Positions 44,137 to 53,886 of a stretch of DNA of 64,000 bases are shown piece by piece. The stretch's first letter is position 1; each line of letters begins with the position of its first letter. The position numbers and the translations under genes are program-made. The notes below the pieces were generated by a model that saw only the letters and a program-made list of their open reading frames with translations, did not search any database and was not told where the DNA came from. The stretch covers positions 16,302 to 80,301 of the forward strand of contig JBBQZP010000018.1 in assembly GCA_038207585.1 (NCBI GenBank). The letters are read 5' to 3'. Source of the stretch: JBBQZP01 sp038207585 (GTDB lineage: Bacteria > Pseudomonadota > Alphaproteobacteria > Rhodobacterales > Rhodobacteraceae).

Positions 44137-44781
44137 ATGCGCAAAACCGATCCACGCGAAACGGATTATGACGCCATTTCAACGGCGCTTCTGTTCGTCG
44201 ATATGCAAAAGCTTTTCTGCACCCCCGGCCTTGATCCCGACCACCCCGAGATTGACGCCGCACATCCCTATCATCAGCGGCTGCAAAATATCGTCATTCC
44301 CAATCAGGTGGCCCTGCTGGCCGCTGCCAGAGCGGCGGGTGTGCAGGTCATCCACACCATCATTCAGGCGCTGACCGAGGATTGCCGGGATGTGTCGCTG
44401 GATCACCGGCTGTCGGGGTTGATGGTGGCCAAGGGCGACCCTATGGCCGAACCCATCGACGTGCTGACCCCGACCCGGAATGAGATCGTGATTCCGAAAA
44501 CCTCGTCCGGGGTCTTCAATTCGACCAATATTGATTATGTGCTGCGCAATCTTGGGGTGACGCGGCTGATCGTGGCCGGGGTCGTGACCGATCAATGTGT
44601 CGATATGGCGGTGCGCGATGCGGCAGACCGCGGCTATCTGGTCAGCCTGCCTGAAGATGCGTGTGCGACCTATTCCGACGCGCGCCACCAAGGCGCATTG
44701 GCCGCGTTTGGCGGCTATTGCTGGGTGACCGACACCGCCACTGTTCTGGCCCGGCTTGCAGCCACCCGGCGGGCGGCATGA
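44137..44781 (+). CDS. Cysteine hydrolase, isochorismatase family
   Basis: 214 residues from the ATG at 44137, with GGAAGGA seven bases upstream. The triad can be read as Asp in LLFVDMQKLF, Lys in VIPKTSSGVF and Cys in VVTDQCVDMAVRDA. Members include N-carbamoylsarcosine amidohydrolase, nicotinamidase, biuret hydrolase and ureidoacrylate hydrolase, so an amide or carbamoyl substrate is likely. It overlaps the second GS-like gene by ATGA, linking amide hydrolysis to glutamyl-amide formation in one operon. Confidence 0.88.
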   Translation: MRKTDPRETDYDAISTALLFVDMQKLFCTPGLDPDHPEIDAAHPYHQRLQNIVIPNQVALLAAARAAGVQVIHTIIQALTEDCRDVSLDHRLSGLMVAKGDPMAEPIDVLTPTRNEIVIPKTSSGVFNSTNIDYVLRNLGVTRLIVAGVVTDQCVDMAVRDAADRGYLVSLPEDACATYSDARHQGALAAFGGYCWVTDTATVLARLAATRRAA

Positions 44782-46097
44782 CCGCCACCACCGACCTGAT
44801 CACCTTCATCACAACCGATTACGCCGGCATCACCCGGGGCCGGTCGTTTCCGGTGGCCGATCTGAAACCCGGAACGGCGCAATCGACGGGCTGGGTTCCG
44901 GCGAACATGTCGCTGACGCCGTTTGACCTGATCGCCGATCCGAACCCGTGGGGCTCCACCGGTGATCTACGGCTTCTGGGCGATGAAGCCGCGCGCTACC
45001 GGGTTGATCTGCCCGGCGCTGCGACGCCGTTCGATGTAATGTTCGCCGACATCACCGATCTGGACGGAACCCCGTGGCCGCTGTGTCCGCGCGGGATGCT
45101 GAAGGCGGCGCTGGATGATCTTCGGGCCGAGACGGGGCTGAACCTGCTGGCGAGTTTCGAGCATGAGTTTCAGCTTTTCGGCACCGGTTGGGACCCAGCC
45201 CCCGCGTTTTCGTTGCGCGCATTGCGGCAGGCCGATCCCTACGGCCCCGATCTGGTCGCGGCCTGTCAGGCGGCGGGGCTGGAGCCTGAAACCTATATCG
45301 CCGAATATGGCCGCGATCAGTTCGAGATCACGCTTGCCCCCTGCGCCGGGGTCGAGGCTGCCGACCGCGCGGTTGTGCTGCGCGAACTGGCGCGGGAAAT
45401 TGCGCTGCGTCGGGGGTGGCGTGCCAGTTTTGCGCCGAAGACCGCCGTCGATGGCGTGGGAAACGGCGTGCATATCCATTATTCCTTGGCCGACAACGAC
45501 GGAAATCCTGTCAGCCATGATGCAAGCGCGCCGGGCGGGGTGTCGCAGCCGATGGCCGCGTTTACTGCCGGAATTCTGCGGCACATGCCCGCGCTGATCG
45601 CGATCACCGCACCCAGTCCGATTTCCGGCCTGCGCCTGCAGCCGCACAACTGGTCGTCCAGCTATACATGGTTCGGCGACGCCGACCGTGAGGCGAGCCT
45701 GCGCATCTGCCCCGTCAACCGGATCGGCGGGCGGGACCCGGCGCGCGCCTTCAACATCGAATACCGCCCCGCCGATGCCTGTGCGGGCCCGCATCTTGCG
45801 CTGGCCATGCTGGTCCGCGCGGGGCTTGAAGGGTTGCGCGCCGATCTGCCCGCGCCGCCGCTTTTTTCGGGTGACCCGGCGCTGTTGACTGAGGCAAAGC
45901 GCGCCGCTTTGGGCCTTGTGCGCCTGCCCTGTACGCCCGATGCAGCGCTGGTGGCGTTGCTGGCCGATCCGGTGGTCTGCGGTTGGTTCGACCCGCTGGC
46001 GCTGGAAACCTATGTCGGCATGAAACGAATGGAGATTGCACTGGCGGGCCCGGTTCCCGATGATGCGATGTGTCAGCGCTATGCAGGGATTTATTGA
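44778..46097 (+). CDS. Glutamine synthetase-like ligase (second copy)
   Basis: 439 residues. GS active-site pieces are recognisable: FEHEFQLF, AEYGRDQFEIT, NGVHIHYSL and NIEYRPADACAGPHLALAML. The last departs from the common NPYLA pattern, so the amine site has probably changed. It differs clearly from the GS-like enzyme at 4.4 kb. By context (cysteine hydrolase before, transporter after) it probably glutamylates an imported amine rather than making glutamine. The regulator gene starts immediately after its stop. Confidence 0.85.
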   Translation: MTATTDLITFITTDYAGITRGRSFPVADLKPGTAQSTGWVPANMSLTPFDLIADPNPWGSTGDLRLLGDEAARYRVDLPGAATPFDVMFADITDLDGTPWPLCPRGMLKAALDDLRAETGLNLLASFEHEFQLFGTGWDPAPAFSLRALRQADPYGPDLVAACQAAGLEPETYIAEYGRDQFEITLAPCAGVEAADRAVVLRELAREIALRRGWRASFAPKTAVDGVGNGVHIHYSLADNDGNPVSHDASAPGGVSQPMAAFTAGILRHMPALIAITAPSPISGLRLQPHNWSSSYTWFGDADREASLRICPVNRIGGRDPARAFNIEYRPADACAGPHLALAMLVRAGLEGLRADLPAPPLFSGDPALLTEAKRAALGLVRLPCTPDAALVALLADPVVCGWFDPLALETYVGMKRMEIALAGPVPDDAMCQRYAGIY

Positions 46098-47039
46098 ATG
46101 GATATCCGCATCTACGCAGGCTTTGTCGCGGCCGCAGAACTGTCCAGCATCACCCGCGCGGCAGAGCGACTCAACATCACCCAGTCGGCCCTGTCGCGCC
46201 AGATCGCCACGCTGGAAGATGCCCTTGGCGTGCAGCTTTTCGAGAAAACCGGCCGCAATATCCGGCTGACCGCGCAGGGCGAGGCGTTGTTCACGCGCAT
46301 CAACGGGGTGGTTGTTGCAGATCGGGGGCTGCGCGGCTTTGCGTCAGAGCTTGCGCAGAACCGGGCGGGATTGCTGAAAATCGGTGCCTGTTCGCAATTG
46401 ATCGAGCGGTATTTCCCGCCTTTCCTGCGCGATTGGCAAGCCGACAATCCGGGCATCGACATTCGTCTTGAAGATGGCGGCGGGCCGGAGCTTTCGGAAA
46501 AGCTGCGCGTGGGCGATCTGCACCTGACGATCAGTGCGGCCCCGTCCGTTCCAAGCGAGGCGTTCCAGAACCACCGTCTTGGCAAGCTGGCTTTCCTTGC
46601 AGTCGGCGCGCCGGAGTTTCTGGCGCCAAGTCCGCTTCCGGTCGAACTTGCCGAAATCCTTGCGCAGCCGATCCTGACGCTGAACAAGCGCCACGCCTCA
46701 CGCGAAGTGTTTGATGCCGCCTGCCGCCTGTCGGGCGAGGTGCCGCGCATCGTGCTGGAAAGCTATTCGCCGCACACTCTGTTCTCGATGGCCGCAGGCG
46801 GCAACGGCGTGGCCGTGGTGCCATCGTCGGCGCGGCTTTCCGGCACGGCACTGGTCAGCCGCCCGATCACGCTGCGCGGCGAATTGATCCAGTTCGAGAT
46901 TTGCGCGATGTGGGATGCCCGCACCGAACTGCCCGATTATGGCCAACGCTTTGTTGCGGCGCTGGCCGCGCATATCGCAGGCGACCGCGCCGCCGATCCG
47001 GTGCGCCCGGGAGCTGCTGCGCATCTGCACGTTGTCTGA
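46098..47039 (+). CDS. LysR-family transcriptional regulator
   Basis: 313 residues. The N-terminal winged helix reads YAGFVAAAELSSITRAAERL, NITQSALSRQIATLE and GVQLFEKTGRNIRLT. The C-terminal part is a periplasmic-binding-protein-like effector domain. The ATG follows the GS-like stop directly with no gap, so unusually for LysR genes it is transcribed with the metabolic genes. It likely controls this operon in response to the imported compound. Confidence 0.92.
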   Translation: MDIRIYAGFVAAAELSSITRAAERLNITQSALSRQIATLEDALGVQLFEKTGRNIRLTAQGEALFTRINGVVVADRGLRGFASELAQNRAGLLKIGACSQLIERYFPPFLRDWQADNPGIDIRLEDGGGPELSEKLRVGDLHLTISAAPSVPSEAFQNHRLGKLAFLAVGAPEFLAPSPLPVELAEILAQPILTLNKRHASREVFDAACRLSGEVPRIVLESYSPHTLFSMAAGGNGVAVVPSSARLSGTALVSRPITLRGELIQFEICAMWDARTELPDYGQRFVAALAAHIAGDRAADPVRPGAAAHLHVV

Positions 47040-47138
47040 ACCCATTCCGAACCGGAATGTGTTCAGCGTGAAAAATATCATTGGACGCATCGGTTGCGCC
47101 GCCCTTACGCTGGCGTGGGGAACAGGGGTGCGGATCGG

Positions 47139-48107
47139 ATGAACTGGCAAAGCCTTAATCAGGAACGCATTGTGCTGGGCATAGCGGTGCTGCTCTTTGC
47201 AGCCGCTGCGGTGGCGCTGCCGGGGTTCTTTGCGCAGAACAATCTGGTGGCAATCGTGCGGTCCATCTCGGTGCTGGGAATACTGGCGCTGGGCATGTCG
47301 GTCGTGATCATCGGGCGCGGGATTGATCTGTCTATGGTGGCGATCATGGCGATGTCGGTGGCGTGGTATCTGCAGCTTTTGGGCAACGGGCTGCCCGATG
47401 CCTATGCCATGGGGCTGGTGCTGGCGGGGGTGCTTGCGATCGGGCTTTTGAACGGGTTTCTGGTGGCTTACGCCGATGTTCCGGCGATTTTTGTAACCCT
47501 TGCGTCCGGGTCATTCGTGTTCGGCTATGTCCGCTCGCAACTGATTTCCACCGATGCGGTGCCGGTGCCGCCCGGCCACTGGATCGAGGCTTTGGGGCGG
47601 ACTCGCATTGCGGGCCTGCCGGTTGAGGTGCTGCTGTTCGCGGCGCTGTCGCTGCTGGCCTTCGGCTTTCTGCGCTATACCAAATGGGGCCGCTATGTGT
47701 ATTTCGCGGGCGACAATCCGGTGGCCGCCCGCAATGTCGGCATTCCGGTGCGCCCGATGCTGGTGCTGCGCTATGTGCTGTCGGCGCTGATCGCTTTTGT
47801 CTCCGGGCTGCTGACGGCGGCAAGCCTTTTGTCGATCAACACGCGGGTCGTCAATTCGACGCTGCTTTACGACATCATTCTGGTGGCGGTGATCGGTGGC
47901 ATCGGGCTGTCGGGCGGCAAGGGATCGGTGCGCAACGTGCTGTTTGGCGCGGCACTGATCGGGATCATGCTCAATATCATGACGATCATCGACATTCCGC
48001 TGCTGTTCCAGAACCTGATCAAATCGACGATCCTGCTGGCGGCGATCATTCTGGATGGCGTGATCAACCCGCGGGATGAACAAACCGCGCAGCAAGGCGA
48101 TATCTGA
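47139..48107 (+). CDS. Ribose-type ABC transporter permease
   Basis: 322 residues with about ten membrane segments. Family marks are ILALGMSVVIIGRGIDLSMV, the conserved loop AGDNPVAARNVGIPV, and VAVIGGIGLSGGKGSVRNVL. RbsC-like permeases import sugars and related polar compounds such as autoinducer-2 and nucleosides. The ATG at 47139 fits better than upstream in-frame starts. A binding protein gene follows 31 bp later. Confidence 0.92.
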   Translation: MNWQSLNQERIVLGIAVLLFAAAAVALPGFFAQNNLVAIVRSISVLGILALGMSVVIIGRGIDLSMVAIMAMSVAWYLQLLGNGLPDAYAMGLVLAGVLAIGLLNGFLVAYADVPAIFVTLASGSFVFGYVRSQLISTDAVPVPPGHWIEALGRTRIAGLPVEVLLFAALSLLAFGFLRYTKWGRYVYFAGDNPVAARNVGIPVRPMLVLRYVLSALIAFVSGLLTAASLLSINTRVVNSTLLYDIILVAVIGGIGLSGGKGSVRNVLFGAALIGIMLNIMTIIDIPLLFQNLIKSTILLAAIILDGVINPRDEQTAQQGDI

Positions 48108-48138
48108 CCCATTCAAACCCAACCAAAGAGGACCGAAC

Positions 48139-49158
48139 ATGAAGCTATTCAGGATTTTTGCGACCATTGCCGCCGTATCAACCGCCGCCCTTGCCACTTC
48201 AGCACCGCTTGCACATGCCGAAGACCCAGGACCCGCCGCCTATTCCGCAGCGCTGACCGGCAAGCGCGTGGTCATGGTGCCGATGGCAATGGGCTTTGAT
48301 CTGGCGCAGGGCTGGGATGCCTATGTCGGCCGCGAAGTCACAGCCTTTGGTGGCATCTGGGAAACCCGCGATCCGAACTGGAGCGTCGAGGCCGGCGCGC
48401 AGGCGCTGACCGAAGCAATCTCGTCGGACCCCAGACCCGATGTGCTTTTGGTGATGTCGCCCGACCTCAACTCGTATGCCAAGATCCTGAAAAAGGCGCA
48501 AGCGGCCGGGATTTATGTGATCCTGATCGACAACCCGGCGAATTTCGCAGCCGATGCCTATGTCGGTGGCGATTGGGACAAGCTGGGCCAGATCGAGGCG
48601 GAAGCCGTGATCAAGGGCTGCGGCGAAGGCTCGTCCAAGAAGATCGGGCTGGTGCAGGGCGATCAGGTCAACGCGACCTCGCTTTACCAATATGCGGGCA
48701 TCATGAAGGTGCTGGAAAAGAACCCCGAGTTTACTGTCGTCGCCAAACCCGACAGCAACTGGGATGCGACGACCGCGCGCAACGTCACCACGACGATGCT
48801 GCAACAAAACCCCGATATCTGCGGCATCATTGATTTCTGGGACGGCGACGCCACCGGCACCGCAGCCGCAATCCGCGATGCGGGTATGCAGGACAAGGTG
48901 TTCCTGGTGACCACGGGCGGCGGTGAAAAGGCAGCTTGCGACGCAATCGAGGCGGGCACCTACGGCGCAGTGGTGATGACTGATGTGAAGGGCGAATCCG
49001 GCAACATGGTTGCGATGATCAAGTATCTTTTGCAAAGCGGCCAGCCCGCTGGCACCGCGTCGCCCTATATCTACACGCTGCTGAAAGCCACGACCAAGGC
49101 CGATCTGAAGCCCGATACCTGCTGGGATCTCAAAGCCTTGCAAGCCGACGCCAAGTAA
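48139..49158 (+). CDS. Ribose-type ABC transporter substrate-binding protein
   Basis: 339 residues with a signal peptide (FATIAAVSTAALATSAPLAH, cleavage after AHA). The sequence follows the type I periplasmic fold: VVMVPMAMGFDLAQGWDAYV, VLLVMSPDLNSYAKILKKAQ, YVILIDNPA and GGDWDKLGQIEAEAVIKGCG. The ATG at 48139 has AGAGGA six bases upstream. The ligand cannot be predicted from sequence alone. Confidence 0.9.
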   Translation: MKLFRIFATIAAVSTAALATSAPLAHAEDPGPAAYSAALTGKRVVMVPMAMGFDLAQGWDAYVGREVTAFGGIWETRDPNWSVEAGAQALTEAISSDPRPDVLLVMSPDLNSYAKILKKAQAAGIYVILIDNPANFAADAYVGGDWDKLGQIEAEAVIKGCGEGSSKKIGLVQGDQVNATSLYQYAGIMKVLEKNPEFTVVAKPDSNWDATTARNVTTTMLQQNPDICGIIDFWDGDATGTAAAIRDAGMQDKVFLVTTGGGEKAACDAIEAGTYGAVVMTDVKGESGNMVAMIKYLLQSGQPAGTASPYIYTLLKATTKADLKPDTCWDLKALQADAK

Positions 49159-49229
49159 GCCCCTTTCGGCAACCCGGTTTGTGCCGGGCCGCCACTTTTT
49201 TGCTGATAGTTTCAAACAACAGGGCCCCG

Positions 49230-51353
49230 ATGACTTTTCGTGAACGGCTGCAAGCCTGGCGCTACAATCTGGTGCCGGACCATATCATCGGCGAGATCCT
49301 GACCAAGCGCTGGACCGACAACGCGATCCCCTTTCTGGCATTGGTGGCCACGATTGCGACCTTCGGGTCGATCATTCCGGGGTTCTTCAAACTATACTCG
49401 CTGCAGGAAAGCACGCGCCAGCTCGGCGAGTTTTCCCTTGTCGTCATCGGGCTGACGGTGGTGATGCTGGGTGGCGGGATTGATCTGGCGGTGGGGTCGA
49501 TCTTTGCGCTGTCGGCCTTTGCGGCGGTGTCGACGTTTTTCATACTGGAGGCGCCGGTCTGGGTGGCGTTTCTGGCGTCGGTCTGCACCGGCTTGGCCTT
49601 CGGTGCGATCAACGGCTATCTGATCGGCTATCTGCGGCTGCGGGCGTTTCTGACGACGCTCGTCACCTTCATCATCGGGCGGGCGGTCTATGACATTCTG
49701 ATCGTGAATTACGGCTCGGCGATCCAGATGTCATCCGCCAGTTCAGACATCTGGGATTTCATTGGCGACGGCACGTTTCTGGGCTTTTCGATGCCGGTGA
49801 TCGCGGCGGCAGTGCTGGCAGTCATCACCCATATCGCGCTGACCCGGTCGCGCCCCGGCTGGCATGTGCTGGCGGTGGGCGGGTCGCGCCGGTCGGCCCA
49901 TAACGCCGGCATCAAGGTGCGCAAGACCGTGTTCCTGACCTATGTGTTTTCGGGGCTGACGGCCGCAATAGCGGGCTTTTTGATCGCAACCCGGCTTTCG
50001 GGTGCCGGCCCCGGCACCGGGGCGGGGCTGGAGATTCTGGCGCTGACGGCGGCGGTGGTCGGTGGCAACAGCCTTGGCGGCGGGCGCGGGTCGGTAGCCA
50101 AGGGTCTGATGGGCGCGATCATCGTGCTGGTCATGACCAACGGGCTGATCCGGTTGGGCTATGGCACCGGCACCAACCAGATGGTTCTGGGCATCCTTCT
50201 GGCCGTGGCCGTGACCATCGACATCCGCTGGCTGAAAAACCGCCACAAAGTGCTGAACGAGGTTTATGTGGCCCCGGTTTACCTTCGCATGGGCGAGGCG
50301 CAATCGGCGCTACCGGAATCGGGGACGCCCTACGCCCTGAACAACAAATTGTCGGCGGCGGATCATATCGGCTTGGGCGAATTGGAAGGCCCCGAGGATG
50401 TGATCCTTGACCGCGACGACCATCTGTATTGCGGCACCCGGCACGGCGAGATCGTGCGGTTCTTCGCGCCCGATTACACCCGGTCCGAGGTATTTGCCCA
50501 TGTCGGCGGCTTTCCCTTGGGCCTTGCGTTCGACCGGGCGGGCAACCTGCTTAGCTGCGTTGGTGCGATGGGGCTATATTCGATTTCGCCCGACCGGGTG
50601 GTCACCAAACTGTCGGCGGAAACGCGGCGGTCCTTCACCTCGATCGTGGATGACGCCCGCCTGCGTGACCCCAACGATCTGGACATCGCCCCCGATGGCC
50701 GCGTCTATTTCACCGACAGCACCAAGCGCTATGATGCGCATGACTGGACGCTGGACAGTATCGAGAACCGCGCGACGGGCCGCCTGCTGGTTTATGACCC
50801 CAAGGATGGCAGCACGACCACGCTGCTGGACGGCTATCGCTATACCAACGGCGTGTGCATGGCGCATGACAACCGGTCGCTTTTCTTTGCCGAAAGCTGG
50901 GCCTGCCGGATTCACCGCTATTGGCTTGAGGGGCCAAAGGCGGGCACCGCGGAATGTGTGATCCGCGACATGCCGGGCTACCCTGACAACATCAACCGCG
51001 CGTCGGACGGCAGCTATTGGATGGCGTGGCTGGGCATGCGCACGCCGTCGTTCGACCTGTCCTTGCGCCACCCGGCGATGCGCAAACGCATGGCGCGCCG
51101 CTTGCCGCAGGACGAATGGCTATTTCCCAACATCAACACCGGTGGCGTGGTGAAGTTTGACGACACCGGGCGCATTGTCGGCACCTTGGGCGATCTGACC
51201 GGCAACTCGCATGCGATGGTCACCTCGATGCGGGAACACAAGGGTCAGTTGTTCATCGGCGGTATCCTGAACAACCGGATCGGGCGGTTCGCGATTGACG
51301 GGGCCGATCAGGGCTGGACGGCGAATGACGCCTATTGGGGGGCGCGGCCATGA
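49230..51353 (+). CDS. ABC permease fused to a strictosidine synthase/SMP-30-like domain
   Basis: 707 residues, about twice the usual permease length. Residues 1-335 form a complete ribose-type permease (VVMLGGGIDLAVGSIFALSA; VGGSRRSAHNAGIKV; GGNSLGGGRGSVAKGL). After a linker of about 45 residues, about residues 380-707 form a six-bladed propeller of the SMP-30/strictosidine synthase-like type (GPEDVILDRDDHLYCGTRHG, DPNDLDIAPDGRVYFTDSTK, the conserved MPGYPDNINRASDGSYW). If both permease termini are cytoplasmic as in RbsC, the propeller would sit at the exit of the channel, ready to hydrolyse a lactone or ester on entry. The frame is continuous with no stop between the parts. Confidence 0.9.
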   Translation: MTFRERLQAWRYNLVPDHIIGEILTKRWTDNAIPFLALVATIATFGSIIPGFFKLYSLQESTRQLGEFSLVVIGLTVVMLGGGIDLAVGSIFALSAFAAVSTFFILEAPVWVAFLASVCTGLAFGAINGYLIGYLRLRAFLTTLVTFIIGRAVYDILIVNYGSAIQMSSASSDIWDFIGDGTFLGFSMPVIAAAVLAVITHIALTRSRPGWHVLAVGGSRRSAHNAGIKVRKTVFLTYVFSGLTAAIAGFLIATRLSGAGPGTGAGLEILALTAAVVGGNSLGGGRGSVAKGLMGAIIVLVMTNGLIRLGYGTGTNQMVLGILLAVAVTIDIRWLKNRHKVLNEVYVAPVYLRMGEAQSALPESGTPYALNNKLSAADHIGLGELEGPEDVILDRDDHLYCGTRHGEIVRFFAPDYTRSEVFAHVGGFPLGLAFDRAGNLLSCVGAMGLYSISPDRVVTKLSAETRRSFTSIVDDARLRDPNDLDIAPDGRVYFTDSTKRYDAHDWTLDSIENRATGRLLVYDPKDGSTTTLLDGYRYTNGVCMAHDNRSLFFAESWACRIHRYWLEGPKAGTAECVIRDMPGYPDNINRASDGSYWMAWLGMRTPSFDLSLRHPAMRKRMARRLPQDEWLFPNINTGGVVKFDDTGRIVGTLGDLTGNSHAMVTSMREHKGQLFIGGILNNRIGRFAIDGADQGWTANDAYWGARP

Positions 51354-52372
51354 TCTTTGATCCGCTGCTGGACCTTTTGCGCGGCAAGGCCATCACCATC
51401 CCGCCGATGGACGGGGCCTTTTTGCCCAAGACCTCGCTGGATAATGCGGAGGTGCTGGCCGAGGTTGCGGCGCCTGACGCTTTGGCGTGGCAGGGCGGGC
51501 GGCTGGTCGTCAGTTCGGGCTGCGATCTGGTGGCACTGGATCACGGGGTGATCGAGACCCACCCAGCGCCAATCACCGCTCTTGCGGTATCGGCGGGCGG
51601 CACGCTGGCGCTGGCATTGGAAAGCGGTGTGCTGATCATCGACGGGCAAAATATCCCCCTGCCCGACCATCTGCGTTGCATCACGGCGCTGGCCTTTGGC
51701 CCGGATGGTGCGCTGTGGCTGGCGAGCGGATCTGCCCGACACCCGGCTTCGGGCTGGGTCGCGGATCTGATGGAGAAGAACGCCTCGGGGTCGATCTGGC
51801 GGACAGCGGAGGGAGCGTTTACCCAAGTGGCGGGCGGACTGGCCTATCCCAACGGTCTGTTGCCCGATGCACGCGGCGTTGTGGTCAGTGAAAGCTGGCG
51901 GCACCGCCTGATCCGGCTGGAAGCGGGCCGCGTCACGCCGATTCTGCGACAGCTTCCGGGCTATCCTGCCCGGCTGACCCCGGCCCCGGATGGCGGCGCG
52001 TGGCTGGCGCTTTTCGCGCCCCGCAACCGGCTGATCGAGTTCGTGCTGCAGGAAACCCACTACCGCTTCGACATGATGGCACAGGTGCCCCGCGACCAAT
52101 GGATCGCCCCTGCGCTGGCCTCGGGCCGCAGTTTTCTGGAGCCGTTGCAATGCGGCGGCATCAAGATGCTGGGCATCCACAAGGCGTGGTCGCCCAGCCG
52201 GTCCTACGGCATGATCGTGCGGCTGGGGGCGGATATGGCCCCGCTGGCATCCCTGCACAGCCGCGCCAACGGCACCCGACATGGCATCACCTGCGCACTG
52301 CAGGTGGACGACCGACTTTACGCAGCCTCAAAGGGCGGCGATTGCGTGCTGACGCTGGACGCGGGGATATGA
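51350..52372 (+). CDS. SMP-30/strictosidine synthase-like propeller protein
   Basis: 340 residues starting at the ATGA overlap with the fused permease. Repeating propeller strands are seen (ITALAFGPDGALWLASGSA, GLAYPNGLLPDARGVVVSES and LPGYPARLTPAPDGGAWLAL), and the last resembles the conserved segment of the fused propeller. No signal peptide is present, so it is cytosolic. It is probably a lactonase or esterase working with, or duplicated from, the fused domain. The first third is diverged and may have lost some metal ligands. Confidence 0.8.
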   Translation: MIFDPLLDLLRGKAITIPPMDGAFLPKTSLDNAEVLAEVAAPDALAWQGGRLVVSSGCDLVALDHGVIETHPAPITALAVSAGGTLALALESGVLIIDGQNIPLPDHLRCITALAFGPDGALWLASGSARHPASGWVADLMEKNASGSIWRTAEGAFTQVAGGLAYPNGLLPDARGVVVSESWRHRLIRLEAGRVTPILRQLPGYPARLTPAPDGGAWLALFAPRNRLIEFVLQETHYRFDMMAQVPRDQWIAPALASGRSFLEPLQCGGIKMLGIHKAWSPSRSYGMIVRLGADMAPLASLHSRANGTRHGITCALQVDDRLYAASKGGDCVLTLDAGI

Positions 52373-53862
52373 TGGACCCGATCATCAAACTGGAAAAGAT
52401 CACCAAATCTTACCGGTCGGTTCCGGCAGTGCGCGCCGTGGATTTCGATCTGCGCCCCGGCGAAATTCACGCGCTTCTGGGTGAAAACGGCGCGGGCAAA
52501 TCCACGCTGACCAAGGTGATCGCGGGAGTCGTCGCCCCCAGCAGCGGGCGGATGTTCTATCGCGGGGTCGAGACGCAGTTTGACACTCCGCATCAGGCGC
52601 TTGAGGCCGGGATTGCGATGGTGTTTCAGGAAACCTCGCTGGTGCCATCAATGACGGTGGCGCAGAACCTTTATCTTGGCGCAGAGCCGTTCCTGAGCCG
52701 GTTGCGCGGCACCTACATTTCGGCCCAGCAATTCCTGCAATCGCTGAACTTTTCGGTTGATCCGGCGGCGATGGTGGAAACGCTGGGGGCGGCCAAACGC
52801 CAGATGGTCGAAATTGCCCGCGCGGTGCATCACAACGCCGAGGTGATCATCTTTGATGAACCCACCGCCACCCTGACACCCGAGGAAAAGCGCCATTTCT
52901 TTGCCCTGCTGCGCCGCCTGAAAGCGCGGGGCGTGTCGATCATCTTTATCAGTCACGCACTGGAGGAGGCGCTGGCAATCTCGGACCGGCTGACCATCCT
53001 GCGCGATGGCGAACTGGTGATCAGCGGCGAGACACGCGACTTTGACCGCGACAGCATCATCGCCGCAATGGTCGGGCGCAGCCTGTCGGGCGCGCTTTAC
53101 AAAAAGCGCAGCGTCCTGCGCCCGGCGGGGGCCAAGGTATTGTCTGTGCAGGATATTTCCATGGGGGCGATGGTGCGCAACACCTCGTTTTCGGTCTTTG
53201 AAGGCCAGATCACCGGGGTTTTCGGCCTGATCGGGTCAGGGCGGACCGAGACGTTCAAGGTGGTTGCCGGCATCAACAAGCGCGACTTTTCGCGCGGCGG
53301 GGCGATTGCGCTGGATGACCGGCCCGTGCGCTATCGCACGCCGCATCAAGCGGTGCAGGACGGCATCATCTATGTCACCGAAGACCGCAAGAGCGAGGGG
53401 ATTTTCGAGACGATGTCGATTGGCGAGAACCTGTTTGGCGGGTTGCTGGCGGCGGGGCACGACCGCGCGTATCTGGTGCGGACATCAGATATTGCGACAC
53501 TCGCCGCCGACTGGACGGGCAAGCTGAACATCAAATCCATCAACGCCAACGCCCGCGTGGTCGAACTGTCGGGCGGCAATCAGCAAAAGGTGGTGATCGG
53601 CAAGGGGCTGGTTCAGAAACCCCGAGTGGTGATCTTTGATGAACCCACGCGCGGTGTCGATGTGGCGGCAATTGCCGAAATCCACCAGATCATCAATGCG
53701 CTGGCGGATGACGGGTTGGCGGTGGTCATGATCTCGTCCTACCTGCCGGAAATCATGAACCTGTCGGACCGGATTCTGGTCTGCCGTCAGGGCCGTATCG
53801 TGGAAGAACTTTCGCCCATCGAGGCGACCGAGGAAAAGATAATGTATGCCGCGGTTCATTGA
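52369..53862 (+). CDS. Ribose-type ABC transporter ATP-binding protein (double ATPase)
   Basis: 497 residues from the ATG overlapping the previous stop. Two ABC domains are present. The first has Walker A GENGAGKST and Walker B VIIFDEPTATLTPEE. The second has a degenerate Walker A (GLIGSGRTE), the signature ELSGGNQQKVVIGKGL and Walker B VVIFDEPTRGVDVAA. This is the usual RbsA-type arrangement. It powers the two permeases encoded upstream. A long open frame reaches further upstream inside the propeller gene but is not coding. Confidence 0.93.
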   Translation: MMDPIIKLEKITKSYRSVPAVRAVDFDLRPGEIHALLGENGAGKSTLTKVIAGVVAPSSGRMFYRGVETQFDTPHQALEAGIAMVFQETSLVPSMTVAQNLYLGAEPFLSRLRGTYISAQQFLQSLNFSVDPAAMVETLGAAKRQMVEIARAVHHNAEVIIFDEPTATLTPEEKRHFFALLRRLKARGVSIIFISHALEEALAISDRLTILRDGELVISGETRDFDRDSIIAAMVGRSLSGALYKKRSVLRPAGAKVLSVQDISMGAMVRNTSFSVFEGQITGVFGLIGSGRTETFKVVAGINKRDFSRGGAIALDDRPVRYRTPHQAVQDGIIYVTEDRKSEGIFETMSIGENLFGGLLAAGHDRAYLVRTSDIATLAADWTGKLNIKSINANARVVELSGGNQQKVVIGKGLVQKPRVVIFDEPTRGVDVAAIAEIHQIINALADDGLAVVMISSYLPEIMNLSDRILVCRQGRIVEELSPIEATEEKIMYAAVH

Positions 53863-53886
53863 AACGCGGGCAGGAAAGGGGCTGAA

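Noticed and set aside
52000..52368. Open frame extension of the double ATPase by 123 codons
   Set aside because: It lies inside the propeller gene in another frame. The ATPase family start is at 52369.
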